This document shows, one piece after another, positions 17,110 to 25,765 of a stretch of DNA of 61,907 nt. The notes beneath the pieces are model-generated. The model made no database searches. It saw only the letters and a program-made list of their open reading frames with translations, and was not told where the DNA came from. The position numbers and the translations under genes are program-made. Origin of the DNA: Nitrospirota bacterium (GTDB lineage: Bacteria; Nitrospirota; UBA9217). How positions within the stretch are numbered: the first letter of the stretch is position 1; each line of letters starts with the position of its first letter. Location: positions 1 to 61,907 of the forward strand of contig JALNZF010000019.1 in assembly GCA_023229435.1 (NCBI GenBank), written 5' to 3'.

Positions 17110-17141
17110 GGCCCGCCACGCGGGGGCCGGAGTTTTTTTTT
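17110..17141 (+). terminator. Terminator after qmoC
   Basis: GC-rich hairpin GGCCCGC-CAC-GCGGGGGCC (one bulge) followed by GGAG and nine Ts. It lies between qmoC and the CBS gene, so transcription through to the CBS gene may be partial. Confidence 0.65.
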
Positions 17142-17180
17142 GCGGTAAGGCCACCATCTGATCGCAGGGAGGAGCAGACC

Positions 17181-17618
17181 ATGCAGGTTAAAGAGCTGTT
17201 AAGCATCAAAGGACTGGAGTGCTTCAGCATCACGAGCGAACGGTCGCTGCTCGACGCGGCAAAGCAGATGGCGGAGTGCAACATCGGAGCGCTGCTGGTC
17301 ATGGACCGGGGGACACTTGTCGGCATTGTCACGGAACGCGACATTGTGAAGAACGCGGCCAGGGACAAGGTCCTGTGCAAGGACGTGATCATCAAAACCG
17401 TCATGAGCACGAACCTCCTCGTGGTCAAACCCGGCGATGATCTGGACTACGTGATGGCGATCATGATCCAGAACAATATCCGCCATACCCCGGTCATGGA
17501 AGAGAGCGGTCTGGTGGGGCTCCTGTCCATGCGGGACGTGGTCCGGGTGCTGGTCAAGAATTTGAAAGCGGAGAATATATATCTGAAAGATATGATCGGC
17601 GGCAAGTTCGAGGTGTAA
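17181..17618 (+). CDS. Stand-alone CBS-pair protein
   Basis: A 145-residue soluble protein made only of two CBS motifs (residues about 8-65 and 73-130; GTLVGIVTERDIVKN and GLVGLLSMRDVV). CBS pairs commonly bind AMP, ADP, ATP or S-adenosylmethionine. There is no catalytic domain. ATG 17181 is chosen because AGGGAGG precedes it; the open frame extends upstream across the qmoC terminator without a site. It lies between the APS/Qmo genes, which create AMP and PPi, and hppA, which consumes PPi. A nucleotide-sensing role is inferred from this position, not shown. Confidence 0.85.
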   Translation: MQVKELLSIKGLECFSITSERSLLDAAKQMAECNIGALLVMDRGTLVGIVTERDIVKNAARDKVLCKDVIIKTVMSTNLLVVKPGDDLDYVMAIMIQNNIRHTPVMEESGLVGLLSMRDVVRVLVKNLKAENIYLKDMIGGKFEV

Positions 17619-17767
17619 GCGCCGGTCTTAAAAACTCATGAGGGAGGGATGCCTGAGGGAACAAAAGGTTCGATCGGAGCCAGGCGGCTGATGGAAGAAG
17701 CGGCGCCTGCAAATAATATTGAAACTGATGTTATCGTATTATAAATCAATTTAAAGGAGGAGAACTA

Positions 17768-19846
17768 ATGAGTAACACGATTTTATTTGCCCTCGTATGC
17801 GGCGTGGCTGGTGTCATCTACGGCATCATGACCGCGATCTGGGTGAACAAGCAGGATGCAGGCAATCAGAAAATGATCGAAATTTCCAACGCAGTGAAGG
17901 AAGGCGCTAATGCGTTTCTGGCGCGCGAATACAAGACAGTAGCAATGGTCGCAGCGGTTCTGGTGCTTGTCCTGTTCTTCGTTCCCGCACTCGGGAAGTG
18001 GGCAGCCCTCGGATTTATCATCGGGACGGTAGGTTCCGCCCTCGCCGGGTTCATCGGCATGTGGGTGTCGCTCCGTGCCAACGTGCGTACCGCAGCGGCA
18101 GCGAGCAAAGGCCTTCAGGCTGCGCTCAGTCTCGCGTTCAAGGGCGGCTCCGTGACCGGCATCATGGTCGTGGGCCTCGGCATCATCGGCCTTGCCGGTT
18201 TTTACCTCATCGCCAAGACCTATGCTCCGGCTGAGCAGGTTTCCACCGCTCTCATCGGGCTCGGCTTCGGCTGCTCCCTCATGAGCGTGTTCGCCCGTAT
18301 CGCGGGCGGCATCTACACCAAGGCCGCTGACGTGGGCGCCGACCTCGTGGGTAAGGTTGAGAAGAACATCCCCGAAGACGATCCCCGCAACCCGGCCGTG
18401 ATCGCCGACAACGTGGGCGACAACGTCGGCGACTGTGCCGGTATGGCCGCCGACCTGTATGAGACCTACACGGTGACCCTCGTGGCCGCCATGCTGCTCG
18501 CCAAGACCGTGTTCGGCGCGGACAGCCCCTGGATCGAGTTCCCGCTTATGCTCGGCGCTGTTTCGATCATTGCTTCCATCGTAGGCACCTACTTCGTCAG
18601 ACTTGGCAAGAACAACTACATCATGGGAGCCCTCTATAAGGGATTGGCCGTTGCAGGCGTTATCGCGGCAATAGCGTTCTATTTTGTGGCCAAAAGCTTT
18701 ATCGCCGACCTCGGCCCGAATGCCGGCGTCTTTACGGCGAACACCGTGTTCTTCATCTCCCTCATCGGTCTTGCCCTTACCGGCCTGATCGTCTGGATCA
18801 CCGAGTATTTCACTGCTAAAGAGTATCCCCCGGTGCAGCACATTGCACAGGCGAGCCTCACCGGCCACGGCACGAACGTGATTGCCGGACTCGCAGTCAG
18901 CATGAAGTCCACCTCAGCGCCGGTGCTCGTGATCGTGGCCTCGATCCTCGGCGCTTACTGGCTTGGCGGCGGATTCTCCGGTGAAGCGAACGCAGCCTCC
19001 GGCGGCATCTTTGCAATCGCGCTGGCAGCCGTGTCCATGCTCTCCATGACCGGTATCGTCGTGGCGATCGACTCCTACGGCCCGATCACGGACAACGCGG
19101 GCGGTGTCGCTGAAATGGCCCACCTTCCGAAAGAGATCCGCGACATCACGGATCCCCTCGATGCAGTCGGCAATACCACCAAGGCAGTAACCAAGGGCTA
19201 TGCCATCGGATCCGCGGCCCTTGCCGCTTTGGTGCTGTTCTCGGAATATTCACGCTCCTTCGGCACCACGGTCCTGTTCGACCTTTCGAACCCCATGGTT
19301 CTTTGCGGCCTGTTCATCGGCGGCCTGCTCCCCTACTACTTCGGCGCGCTCCTTATGGAGTCCGTGGCTAAGGCGGCAGGCGGTGTGGTGGAGGAAGTTC
19401 GCAGACAGTTCCGCGAGATCAAAGGAATTATGGAAGGCACCGGCAAGCCGGAATACGGCAAGTGCGTTGACATCGTGACCAAGAGCGCCATCCATGAGAT
19501 GATGCTCCCGGCGCTCCTTCCGGTGGTCGTACCGGTCGTGGTGGGCCTCTTCCTGGGCAAGGAAGCCCTCGGCGGCGTGCTCATCGGCGCCATTGTGACC
19601 GGCCTGTTCCAGGCCATTGCCATGACCTCCGGCGGCGGCGCATGGGACAATGCCAAGAAGTCCTTCGAGGACGGCGTCACGGACAGCAAGGGCGTTGTGC
19701 ACAAAAAGGGCAGCGAAGGACACAAAGCCTCGGTGACGGGCGATACGGTCGGCGATCCTTACAAGGACACCGCAGGACCGGCCATCAACCCGATGATCAA
19801 GGTCATCAACATCGTCGCTCTTCTCATTGTACCGTTGATAAAGTAA
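17768..19846 (+). CDS. hppA: Membrane H+-translocating pyrophosphatase, K+-independent type
   Basis: A 692-residue protein with about 16 membrane segments that couples PPi hydrolysis to proton export. The catalytic DVGADLVGKVEKNIPEDDPR and DNVGDNVGDCAGMAADLYE blocks lie at about residues 190-235. The motif GNTTKAVTKGYAIGSAAL carries Lys where K+-dependent enzymes have Ala, which marks the K+-independent H+-pumping class. ATG 17768 follows AAAGGAGGA. The gene ends at a strong terminator. It would recover energy from the PPi made by Sat. The 149-bp upstream gap holds no other supportable gene. Confidence 0.97.
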   Translation: MSNTILFALVCGVAGVIYGIMTAIWVNKQDAGNQKMIEISNAVKEGANAFLAREYKTVAMVAAVLVLVLFFVPALGKWAALGFIIGTVGSALAGFIGMWVSLRANVRTAAAASKGLQAALSLAFKGGSVTGIMVVGLGIIGLAGFYLIAKTYAPAEQVSTALIGLGFGCSLMSVFARIAGGIYTKAADVGADLVGKVEKNIPEDDPRNPAVIADNVGDNVGDCAGMAADLYETYTVTLVAAMLLAKTVFGADSPWIEFPLMLGAVSIIASIVGTYFVRLGKNNYIMGALYKGLAVAGVIAAIAFYFVAKSFIADLGPNAGVFTANTVFFISLIGLALTGLIVWITEYFTAKEYPPVQHIAQASLTGHGTNVIAGLAVSMKSTSAPVLVIVASILGAYWLGGGFSGEANAASGGIFAIALAAVSMLSMTGIVVAIDSYGPITDNAGGVAEMAHLPKEIRDITDPLDAVGNTTKAVTKGYAIGSAALAALVLFSEYSRSFGTTVLFDLSNPMVLCGLFIGGLLPYYFGALLMESVAKAAGGVVEEVRRQFREIKGIMEGTGKPEYGKCVDIVTKSAIHEMMLPALLPVVVPVVVGLFLGKEALGGVLIGAIVTGLFQAIAMTSGGGAWDNAKKSFEDGVTDSKGVVHKKGSEGHKASVTGDTVGDPYKDTAGPAINPMIKVINIVALLIVPLIK

Positions 19847-19864
19847 GCAGCAACCGTATTAACC

Positions 19865-19897
19865 AGGCTGCCCCATTTGATGGGGCAGCCTTTTTTT
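19865..19897 (+). terminator. Rho-independent terminator after hppA
   Basis: Stem AGGCTGCCCCAT/ATGGGGCAGCCT with a TTG loop followed by a run of Ts, 18 bp after the hppA stop. Confidence 0.93.
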
Positions 19898-19925
19898 ATC
19901 ACCATCGCGGCGCGGGGTTCTTCAT

Positions 19926-19953
19926 TTGAAATTTATTCGTAAAGTGGTATTAT
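19926..19953 (+). promoter_or_regulatory. Promoter of the HDIG gene, leaderless layout
   Basis: TTGAAA (19926-19931), 16-bp spacer, TATTAT (19948-19953). The expected start of transcription is about 19960, only a few bases before ATG 19963, and there is no Shine-Dalgarno sequence. Confidence 0.55.
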
Positions 19954-19962
19954 CCTCAGGCT

Positions 19963-20457
19963 ATGCGGGAGGCTGAGGTTTTAATCACTGCTGGTTGCTC
20001 CAGGGATGTCGTGGAGCACTGTCTTGCCGTTTCCGCGACAGCGGTTTCCCTTGTCGTACGTGTCAAGGCTGCCCTTGACCGGGAACTGGTCAGACAAGGC
20101 GGTCTATTCCATGACATCGGCAGGGCCAGGACTCACGGCATCGACCACGCTGTGGCAGGGGTCGAAATCGCGCGCGAGCTTGGTTTTTCAGAGCAGCTCG
20201 CGCTGATCATTGAGCGGCACATCGGCGCAGGCATTACCGCAGCTGAAGCTGCGCGGCTCGGACTTCCTCAAAAAGATTATTTACCGTTGACAATGGAAGA
20301 GAAGCTCGTCTCTTATGCCGATAATCTGACCAGCGGTGTACGCGAGATGCCGTTTTACGAAGCGCTCGACAGGTTCAAGAATATTCTGGGGTCTGACCAC
20401 GAAGGTGTTGAGCTTTTCATTAAGCAGCATTACGAGATACAGGGATGGATGAAGTGA
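19963..20457 (+). CDS. HDIG-domain phosphohydrolase
   Basis: A 164-residue HD-superfamily protein. GGLFHDIGRAR holds the metal-binding His-Asp pair, EHCLAV the first His, ERHIGAG a further His and YADNLTS the last Asp, so all HD metal ligands are present. It resembles the small archaeal and bacterial TIGR00295-type HDIG family, whose substrate is not known to me. It has its own promoter and is separated from hppA by a terminator. A nucleotide or phosphoester substrate is likely. Confidence 0.8.
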   Translation: MREAEVLITAGCSRDVVEHCLAVSATAVSLVVRVKAALDRELVRQGGLFHDIGRARTHGIDHAVAGVEIARELGFSEQLALIIERHIGAGITAAEAARLGLPQKDYLPLTMEEKLVSYADNLTSGVREMPFYEALDRFKNILGSDHEGVELFIKQHYEIQGWMK

Positions 20458-20458
20458 A

Positions 20459-20494
20459 CCGAATGCGGAATTCGGATTGCGGAGTGCGGAATGA
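20459..20494. repeat. Word repeat (GAATGCGG type)
   Basis: Tandem ATGCGGAATTCGGATTGCGG-like units in the gap before the YkgJ gene. The last unit contains the ATG that would give the longer YkgJ start. Confidence 0.5.
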
Positions 20495-20520
20495 AAAAGC
20501 AAAAAGATGAGAGGGTAGTC

Positions 20521-21450
20521 ATGAAAAATAAAAAAGACAAGATGAAAGATAAGATGAAAGATATTAAGCCGGATGATTTTGACGTCGAACCGTTAAAAAA
20601 GAGCAAGAGCGACAAGGTTGTGCCGATCAAGTTGACGGAGAACAGCAGGTTCAAATTCCGCTGTCACAAGGGCGTTTCGTGCTTTACGGCCTGCTGCAGC
20701 AATATCAACATTGTTCTGCCGCCCTACGACCTCCTGCGCCTCAGGAAGCGGCTGGGCATGACCACCGAGGATTTTATCAATCAATATTGCACCATCGAGA
20801 TTTTGGGAAAGACGCTGCTGCCGGTGATAATCCTCAAGATGGGGACCGATGAAAAAAAGAGTTGTCCCTTTGTGACGCCCGACGGTTGCACGGTGTACGA
20901 GGACCGGCCGAGCAACTGCCGCTACTATCCCCTGGGCATGGCGACCCTCCGGAAGAAAGAAGTTGAGGGCGGCAAGGACGAGTTCTACTTCATGGTCAAA
21001 GAGGACCACTGCAAGGGGTTCGAGGAGAACAAGGACTGGACCGTTGCCGAGTGGCGCAAGGACCAGGGTGCGGACCGCTACGACGACATGAACCGCGGCT
21101 GGATGGAGGTCCTTATCAAGAAAAAATCATTCGGCGAGAAGGAGTTCCCCGAGATCAAGAACCAGATGTTCTTCATGGTCAGTACCAATACCGACTATTT
21201 CAGGGAGTTTGTTTTCGGAAGCAGTTTTCTCGAGACCTATGATATACCGGCGGAGCGGATTGAGAAGGTTCGTACCGATGATGAGGAGCTCTTGAAGCTT
21301 GGATTCGAGTGGCTCCGGGCGGCGATGTTCGCGGAGGAGACGCTCAAGATACGGGACGGGGTTTCCGAGGCGCGCAAGGAGCGGACGGACACGGTGATGA
21401 GGAAGGTGTACGGAAATAAGGAGAAGGGGCAGATCGGAGACATCGATTAG
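20521..21450 (+). CDS. YkgJ-family cysteine cluster protein
   Basis: A 309-residue soluble protein with the putative zinc- or iron-chelating cluster: CHKGVSCFTACC near residue 44, then QYC, CPFVTPDGCTVYEDRPSNC and a later Cys. A highly charged Lys/Asp-rich N-terminus contains KDKMKDKMKD. ATG 20521 follows GAGAGGG; an in-frame ATG at 20491 would add ten residues but lies inside a repeat element. The C-terminal 150 residues are not recognisable. Function of the family is unknown. It follows the HDIG gene after 63 bp and may be co-transcribed. Confidence 0.8.
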   Translation: MKNKKDKMKDKMKDIKPDDFDVEPLKKSKSDKVVPIKLTENSRFKFRCHKGVSCFTACCSNINIVLPPYDLLRLRKRLGMTTEDFINQYCTIEILGKTLLPVIILKMGTDEKKSCPFVTPDGCTVYEDRPSNCRYYPLGMATLRKKEVEGGKDEFYFMVKEDHCKGFEENKDWTVAEWRKDQGADRYDDMNRGWMEVLIKKKSFGEKEFPEIKNQMFFMVSTNTDYFREFVFGSSFLETYDIPAERIEKVRTDDEELLKLGFEWLRAAMFAEETLKIRDGVSEARKERTDTVMRKVYGNKEKGQIGDID

Positions 21451-21560
21451 GCAGTTGCAAATAAAATTCGTAACTACTCAGATTGGCCGCAAAAGAACGC
21501 AAAGAACTCAAAGAAAAACCTGAAACCATGTATTTCAGTTATAATTTTCTCTGCGATCCT

Positions 21561-21591
21561 GGAGCCTGCCCTCGAAATGTCTTATCGGGGG
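21561..21591 (-). repeat. 31-bp dispersed repeat, copy 1
   Basis: Reverse-strand copy of the repeat CCCCCGAT-N7-TTCGRGGGCAGGCTCC. It lies in the 326-bp gap 21451-21776, which otherwise holds a 10-bp direct repeat (TTTGACCTGA twice, 21612-21631) and no gene I can support. Confidence 0.8.
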
Positions 21592-21776
21592 TTCTTTCGC
21601 GGCTAACAGATTTTGACCTGATTTGACCTGAGTAGATGCTAAAATTCTTCTCAAAATTGGAAGAATATTTTGCGCAATGGCCAAGAAGAGGGCCACGAGG
21701 GTACGTTTTTGCATGAGACGCTTTTTGGTTTTGACCTCTCTGTTCCAGTTTGTCAGGAGTCAGGAGGAAACCTCCG

Positions 21777-22535
21777 CTACTCGCGGTTGGTGAGAAGTTC
21801 GCTCATCTCATCATAGATAACCCTGCCGATCGTTATTCCCTGATCGATGAATTCCGGGCCGTACTGTTTGCCGGTGCCGGTCCGGAAGGTTTCCTTGATC
21901 TTTTCGATCCCGTTCATTTTTTCCTTAAAGGATCTGTACAGCGTTTCAGGCGGTATCCGGTGGTCTTCGACCATGAGCCAGAGCGTCGCGGTGAAGTTTT
22001 CCGGTCCCCAACGGAACTTGTCGGCGTCATAGAGCGCGTCGCTGACCATGCAGCCCTCTGAGTCATCCAGTTCACAGACCGCTTTAAACGCTTCATGGTT
22101 CCGTATCGCGTACGAGATGTAGGAGCGGCTGCGTTCATCCACGGACAGCGTTTTCAGGATCTTCTCCGCCTCCAGACTTCCCAAGACCGCGTGGTCCTGT
22201 TCCCTGCGTTTGATGTCATGCAGGAGACCGGCTATGATCGCCGCGGTAAAGAGCGGATCAATGTCTACCTGGTCCATTCCCCGGTTGCGGCCTTCGATCA
22301 GGACAATGGCGCCCGCATCCCGCGCTACTGCCTCGCAGTGGCACAGGCCATGCGCGCATTCCAGCTGTGATTCGTCCAGATGAGCATGGCACTTGAGGAT
22401 GAGCGCATGGGTCTTCAGCATCTCCTCGGAGCGGCGTACGGCACCAGTCTCCCGGCTGTAGAACAGCGGACGCGGCAGGGAACCGGCCACGCGGTGCGCG
22501 GTCTCCTGCAATCTTCGGTAAAGCGATTCCTTCAT
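21777..22535 (-). CDS. HD-domain protein
   Basis: A 252-residue soluble protein of the HD superfamily. HGLCHCEAVARDA (first His), AGLLHDIKRREQDH (His-Asp) and DALYDADKFRWG (last Asp) are present, so metal-dependent phosphohydrolase activity is plausible. ATG 22535 (MKESLYRRL) is preferred to one nine codons upstream because the extra residues are not family-like. The Cys and His of the first motif are unusual. The substrate is unknown. It is transcribed alone towards the YkgJ gene. Confidence 0.75.
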   Translation of the reverse strand: MKESLYRRLQETAHRVAGSLPRPLFYSRETGAVRRSEEMLKTHALILKCHAHLDESQLECAHGLCHCEAVARDAGAIVLIEGRNRGMDQVDIDPLFTAAIIAGLLHDIKRREQDHAVLGSLEAEKILKTLSVDERSRSYISYAIRNHEAFKAVCELDDSEGCMVSDALYDADKFRWGPENFTATLWLMVEDHRIPPETLYRSFKEKMNGIEKIKETFRTGTGKQYGPEFIDQGITIGRVIYDEMSELLTNRE

Positions 22536-22666
22536 ATGAATGATAATAAACGGACACGGCAATCCTTGTCAAGGTGAGTTTTGGCCGGTCGCATGTTCAG
22601 ATTGACAGGCATTCATGACATAGGGTAAGATAATCTAACCCTGACCAGCCGGCTTTAGAACCTTTT

Positions 22667-22769
22667 CACCACGAAGTCGCGAAGGCACGAAGTAACACAC
22701 GAATGTCTTTAAGATTTGACTAACTTAAGTATTTAAGCCCTTCTTTGTGTCTTGGTGTCTTTGTGGTAA
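22667..22769. repeat. Fold-back word repeat upstream of guaA (CACGAAG type)
   Basis: Left arm CACCACGAAGTCGCGAAGGC and following words; right arm TTTGTGTCTTGGTGTCTTTG and TGGTAA, the approximate reverse complement, 50 bp before guaA. A second copy of the family lies at 56791-56866. Confidence 0.65.
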
Positions 22770-22819
22770 AAAACTGGTAGAATTTGATTCTTTTGTTTCC
22801 GGATTTGAAAGGAGCCTCC

Positions 22820-24373
22820 GTGTCGGACATCCATAGTGAACGAATACTGATCCTCGACTTCGGGTCACAGTACACCCAGCTCATCGCCCGCAGGGTGCGC
22901 GAAGCGAAGGTCTATTGCGAAATATTCCCGTTCAACGCCGGGATGGATAAGATCAAGTCCTTCAAGCCGAAGGGGCTGATCCTTTCGGGGGGGCCGTCGA
23001 GCGTGTATGACCCTGGTGCGCCGCTCATCAACAAGGCGCACCTTGAGCTTGGCGTTCCCGTGCTCGGGATCTGCTACGGCATGCAGTTATTGACCCATGT
23101 TCTCGGTGGTCAGGTCGCGAAGTCGACGAAGCGCGAGTACGGGAAGGCAGAACTGAATATTCGCGAGGACAAGGGTTTGTTCGCCGGTATCGGCAAAGGC
23201 GGCACGACAACCGTTTGGATGAGTCATGCAGACCGGATTGTGACGATGCCCGACAGCAACTGGGCAGTTGCGGCGTTCACGGACAACTCTCCGACTGCCG
23301 CTATGGTGGACGAGAAACATAAGTTCTACGGCGTCCAGTTCCATCCTGAGGTCGTACACACTCCCCAGGGCGCGCAGATCCTCAGGAACTTCGTCTATAC
23401 CATCTGCGGATGTAAGCCAACCTGGAACATGGCTTCGTTTGTTGACTACTCCGTGGGCGAAATCCGCAAGGCCGTGGGGAGCAAACAGGCGGTCTGCGGT
23501 CTGTCCGGCGGTGTGGACTCCTCGGTTGCGGCAGTGCTTGTATACAAGGCCATCGGCAAGCAGCTTACCTGCATTTTCGTGAACAACGGCGTTCTCCGCA
23601 AGGACGAAGCTGAAAAAGTGCAGCATACGTTCAAGGACATGGGTCTGAACCTCAAATACGTCGATGCATCAGCGGAATTTCTCACCAAGCTGAAAGGGGT
23701 CGAAGACCCGGAGAAGAAGCGGAAGATCATCGGCAATACCTTTATCGATGTGTTCGAGCGGGAAGCGCTGGCAGTCGGCGGGGCCGAGTTCCTGGTCCAG
23801 GGCACGCTCTATCCCGATGTGATCGAGAGCGTTTCCTTCAAGGGCCCGTCGGCGATCATCAAGTCCCATCACAATGTGGGCGGTCTGCCGGAGAAGATGA
23901 AGCTGAAGCTGGTGGAACCGCTCAGGGAATTGTTCAAGGACGAGGTGCGGGCAATCGGCCGCGAGATGAAGATGCCCGATGATATCATCGACCGTCAGCC
24001 TTTCCCGGGACCGGGGCTTGCCATCCGTATCCTCGGTGAGGTGACCGAGGCACGGACCAGCCTTCTGCGCGAGGCTGATGCCATCGTGATAGAGGAGATC
24101 AAAAAGGCCGGACTGTACAAGGAGATCTGGCAGTCCTTTGCCGTGCTGCTTCCGGTCAAGACCGTGGGCGTGATGGGCGATGAGCGTACCTATGAGAATG
24201 TGGTCGCGATCCGCGCGGTCACGAGCCAGGACGGCATGACCGCTGACTGGGCGAGAATCCCCTATGATCTCCTTGGGGTCATGTCGAACCGCATCATCAA
24301 TGAAGTGAAGGGCGTGAACCGCGTGGTCTTCGACATCTCGTCCAAGCCGCCGAGCACGATCGAGTGGGAGTAG
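22820..24373 (+). CDS. guaA: GMP synthase (glutamine-hydrolysing)
   Basis: A 517-residue enzyme that aminates XMP to GMP with glutamine and ATP. The N-terminal class I amidotransferase has GICYGMQ (nucleophile Cys) and VQFHPEV. The PP-loop SGGVDSSV starts the ATP pyrophosphatase domain at about residue 230, and QPFPGPGLAIR and SSKPPSTIEWE close the dimerisation domain. GTG 22820 is chosen because AAAGGAG lies 6 nt upstream; a TTG further upstream has no such site. It stands alone downstream of a fold-back element. Confidence 0.96.
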   Translation: MSDIHSERILILDFGSQYTQLIARRVREAKVYCEIFPFNAGMDKIKSFKPKGLILSGGPSSVYDPGAPLINKAHLELGVPVLGICYGMQLLTHVLGGQVAKSTKREYGKAELNIREDKGLFAGIGKGGTTTVWMSHADRIVTMPDSNWAVAAFTDNSPTAAMVDEKHKFYGVQFHPEVVHTPQGAQILRNFVYTICGCKPTWNMASFVDYSVGEIRKAVGSKQAVCGLSGGVDSSVAAVLVYKAIGKQLTCIFVNNGVLRKDEAEKVQHTFKDMGLNLKYVDASAEFLTKLKGVEDPEKKRKIIGNTFIDVFEREALAVGGAEFLVQGTLYPDVIESVSFKGPSAIIKSHHNVGGLPEKMKLKLVEPLRELFKDEVRAIGREMKMPDDIIDRQPFPGPGLAIRILGEVTEARTSLLREADAIVIEEIKKAGLYKEIWQSFAVLLPVKTVGVMGDERTYENVVAIRAVTSQDGMTADWARIPYDLLGVMSNRIINEVKGVNRVVFDISSKPPSTIEWE

Positions 24374-24428
24374 CAGGCAGTGCCCGATTGGGGATTTTGG
24401 AATGCGAAAGAGAGAACATAAATTCTTG

Positions 24429-24545
24429 AACCGCGGAGACGCGGAGGAAATCAGTTTTTTAATTCTTCTCAGCCAAGGTCTCATATGTTTTTCTCGGCGT
24501 CTCAGCGCGACTCGACTGAGCTCGCCGAAGTCCTCTGCGGTGAAC
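24429..24545. repeat. Fold-back word repeat after guaA (GCGGAGACGCGG type)
   Basis: AACCGCGGAGACGCGGAGG and, about 90 bp on, CGTCTCAGCGCG and CTCTGCGGTGAAC form imperfect inverted arms in the gap between guaA and the CDF gene. Confidence 0.45.
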
Positions 24546-24634
24546 TTTATTAATTTTTAGAAACTTGCGCTCAAAATTCACGCGCTTGGTTTGTGAAGTA
24601 CTTTACGGCTGACAGATTTGCGGGGAGGGTTCAG

Positions 24635-25534
24635 GTGGATCGGCACGAACGGTTCGGAAGCGCGGGAAGGGTCATTAAGATCGGGTTCTGGGTGAATGCC
24701 GGACTGATGATCATGAAACTGCTCGCGGGTTATTTCGGCAGATCGGAAGCGGTCTTTGCCGACGGCATGGAAAGCGCCGCGGACTTCATCGCCCTCGGGT
24801 CGAGCATGATCGCCCTGCGCATCGGCAGCCGTCCTTTTGATGAGTCTCATCCCTACGGCCATGGCAAGGCCGAGAGCATTTCCGCCATCATCGTGTCCCT
24901 CATCATCTTCTCCACGGGCGGTTGGATCCTTTTCCGGTCCATCCACGCCGTCATTGATGGTGTGTACGAGGTCCCGGCCGCAATGGCAGTGGCCGCCGCC
25001 TTCCTCACGATCATCACGAAAGAGGCCCTCTACCGCTACTCCATCACCGCAGGCAAAAAACTCGGCAGCCCGGCGATCCTGGCCGTGGCCAAGGACCACC
25101 GGAAGGACGCGATCACGTCGGTGAGCACCCTGGTGGGCGTCACCGGAGCGTTCTTCGGTCTCACCGTGATGGACCCCATTGCCGCGGGGATCACCTCGAT
25201 CTTCATTTTCTACATCGGCTATAAGACCTTCATGGGCGCGGCCCATGAGCTCATGGACGGAAAACCTGACGACAATTGCCTGGAGGATGTGAGAAAGATC
25301 GCAGAAGGAGTGGCGGGCGTCGAGCATGTCCACGAAATTCGCTGCCGCAGATCGGGCCAGTACCTGATCGTGGACCTGAAGCTCGATATGAATCCTTTAA
25401 TGACCGTGCGCGAGTCCCACGCGATCGCCATGGCCGTGAAGAAGTTTATCTTTGAAAGCTTTGCAAGCGTCGGGGACGTCATGATCCATATCAATCCCCA
25501 CGAAGATGATCATCAGGACCTGATCCGGCTGTAA
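24635..25534 (+). CDS. Cation diffusion facilitator (CDF) transporter
   Basis: A 299-residue inner-membrane metal/proton antiporter with six predicted membrane segments and a C-terminal cytoplasmic domain with a zinc-dimer fold. TM2 has ADGMESAADF, with acidic residues at the metal site and Glu where many Zn transporters have His. TM5 has KDHRKDAITS, the second half of the site. The Asp/Glu set is more like Fe/Mn/Co-handling members, but this is a weak inference. GTG 24635 follows GGGGAGGG; a GTG at 24593 lacks a site. The C-terminal DMNPLMTVRESH and HINPHEDDH are typical. Confidence 0.88.
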   Translation: MDRHERFGSAGRVIKIGFWVNAGLMIMKLLAGYFGRSEAVFADGMESAADFIALGSSMIALRIGSRPFDESHPYGHGKAESISAIIVSLIIFSTGGWILFRSIHAVIDGVYEVPAAMAVAAAFLTIITKEALYRYSITAGKKLGSPAILAVAKDHRKDAITSVSTLVGVTGAFFGLTVMDPIAAGITSIFIFYIGYKTFMGAAHELMDGKPDDNCLEDVRKIAEGVAGVEHVHEIRCRRSGQYLIVDLKLDMNPLMTVRESHAIAMAVKKFIFESFASVGDVMIHINPHEDDHQDLIRL

Positions 25535-25605
25535 TGGTTTTTTTTGAACTCTTCGAACGAGTCAGGATTGATGGTTTTATAAAAAGTCCAGATATCACTT
25601 TTACC

Positions 25606-25684
25606 GTCATTCCCGTGAAAACGGGAATCCAGTCAATTTAAGTGATTGTTTGTGCCATGGATACCCGCTTTCGCGGGTATGACG
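25606..25684. repeat. Double-hairpin intergenic repeat
   Basis: GTCATTCCCGTGAAAACGGG-AATCCAG and TGGATACCCGCTTTCGCGGG-TATGAC face each other. Each arm holds its own small hairpin (CCCGT/ACGGG, CCCGC/GCGGG), and the outer ends GTCAT and ATGAC are also complementary. This pattern is widespread in bacterial genomes. It lies in the 231-bp gap 25535-25765, which has no gene. Confidence 0.65.
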
Positions 25685-25765
25685 CTTTTTTTACGAGACC
25701 ATCAGGATTTACTATCCGGGGAAAAAACTCCGCGCTCCGTGTTTCCTTGCGGTGAATAGTCTGTC

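Noticed and set aside
17649..17744. 31-codon ORF between the CBS gene and hppA with a nearby GGAGGG
   Set aside because: The purine run abuts the ATG without normal spacing, and the peptide shows no recognisable feature.
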